Positions 63,166 to 64,000 of a stretch of DNA of 64,000 bases are shown here, piece by piece. The stretch is from Helicoverpa zea (Eukaryota > Arthropoda > Insecta > Lepidoptera > Noctuidae), in assembly GCF_022581195.2 (NCBI RefSeq), contig NC_061480.1:6286892-6350891 (forward strand), given 5' to 3'. The notes under the pieces were generated by a model, which saw nothing but the letters and a program-made list of their open reading frames with translations, searched no databases and was not told the DNA's origin. Position 1 is the stretch's first letter. Each line of letters starts with the position of its first letter. The position numbers and the translations under genes are program-made.

Positions 63166-64000
63166 ATCTTTATTTGCATAGAAAATAGGTACATGATACA
63201 GTTGTTCTACATAGTGATTTAGTGCTCCTTATATTTTCTACCTTTAATAGGCATGCAAACAGTTTAAGTAGGTAATCAACATACATTTAGGCAATAATCA
63301 TGATAGTATTAATACATTCGTCTACAGATTGCATGCGTTTAAAAATGTCAATATAAAATTAAATGAAAAAAAATAAAAAATATATGTCAAAATAAAAAAC
63401 AGATACAGAGTTAATGTCAAGATTAATTAACTGTTACATTTACAATTATTATAAATTTAAAGAATACATTATTATTTCAAATTAGCTGAGGTTCTTGTCA
63501 GTCAAAAAATCGCAAATTGAATAATAAGCGGGATGGCAGATTTTAGCATTGCGCCTTCCCGTGTCGGCAGTGTGTTCTATTAAATTGAGATACGTACTCT
63601 ACTTAATTACATGCATACAGTTGTAAAATCTGCCCTCGGGCGCGGTGCAGAGAGTGGAGAGAGAAATGGTGTATTTAAGTAAATATCTACAGCATTTTCA
63701 CACTAGCGGATTTTCTGCTCGGTTTATCCACGGGACCACATACTATTGACAATTACCAGTACAATAGGTATTTACCGCACGGAATATAAAAATATGCTAG
63801 TGTAAAACCGCTGTTATTATAATCAAGAAAAACAATAAAACGACCATGTAAATCACAAAATAACTATATTTATAATAATCATTGATCAAAAACAGCATTA
63901 AAAACATTATGTAAGATCATATAATTGGACATATAACAAATAGGAAATAAACGTCACAATACTAGACACATACTCGTGAAATTTTAACCAATAACTGGGG
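63166..64000. other. Intergenic sequence, no gene recognised
   Basis: AT-rich. The first 500 bp may be a LINE or other repeat remnant linked to the microsatellite. No coding exon seen. Confidence 0.5.

Overview
This is a eukaryotic, intron-rich, AT-rich window, almost certainly from a moth (Lepidoptera). A noctuid-like species is my guess from the repeats: many copies of a tRNA-headed SINE whose tail contains the GTTGGGGTCGGCTTCCAGTC block, RTE-like LINE tails, R1-clade LINE tails, hAT, Tc1/mariner and foldback elements. Four protein-coding genes are supported. I built the exon models by hand from homology, splice sites and phase; every junction used keeps frame.

Left part (1-12.4 kb, minus strand): CCDC186 (Golgin104/CCCP-1 family), a Golgi and dense-core-vesicle coiled-coil protein. 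Twelve coding exons are in view (889 codons); the C-terminal exon(s) lie beyond position 1. Between 12.4 and 14.6 kb is a transposon-filled divergent intergenic region.

Middle (14.6-52.9 kb, plus strand): the kinesin-2 motor subunit KIF3A (Klp64D), 14 exons and about 677 residues, with a 21-kb second intron full of repeats. The gene carries several local partial copies of its own exons: after exon 4 (two), exon 12 (one), exon 13 (six, tandem 117-bp units) and exon 14 (one). CCDC186 exon 3 shows the same pattern. Transposons sit 9-20 nt downstream of several splice donors.

Right part (55.5-62 kb, plus strand): an 8-exon gene for a 374-residue protein that joins an N-terminal region resembling the CFAP97/Hemingway ciliary family to a C-terminal cyclophilin fold lacking nearly all catalytic residues. 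An intact, intronless UBAC1-like gene (389 codons) is nested in its fifth intron on the same strand, probably a retrogene. The rest of the window (62-64 kb) holds a SINE, a 41-bp minisatellite and repeat-derived sequence.

KIF3A drives anterograde intraflagellar transport and CFAP97 proteins act in cilia and sperm flagella, so the right half may be a small cilium/flagellum neighbourhood; that is inference. The most notable items are the CFAP97-cyclophilin pseudoenzyme fusion, the nested UBAC1 retrogene, the recurrent partial exon copies, and two hAT elements whose 8-bp target duplications resolve nested insertions exactly.
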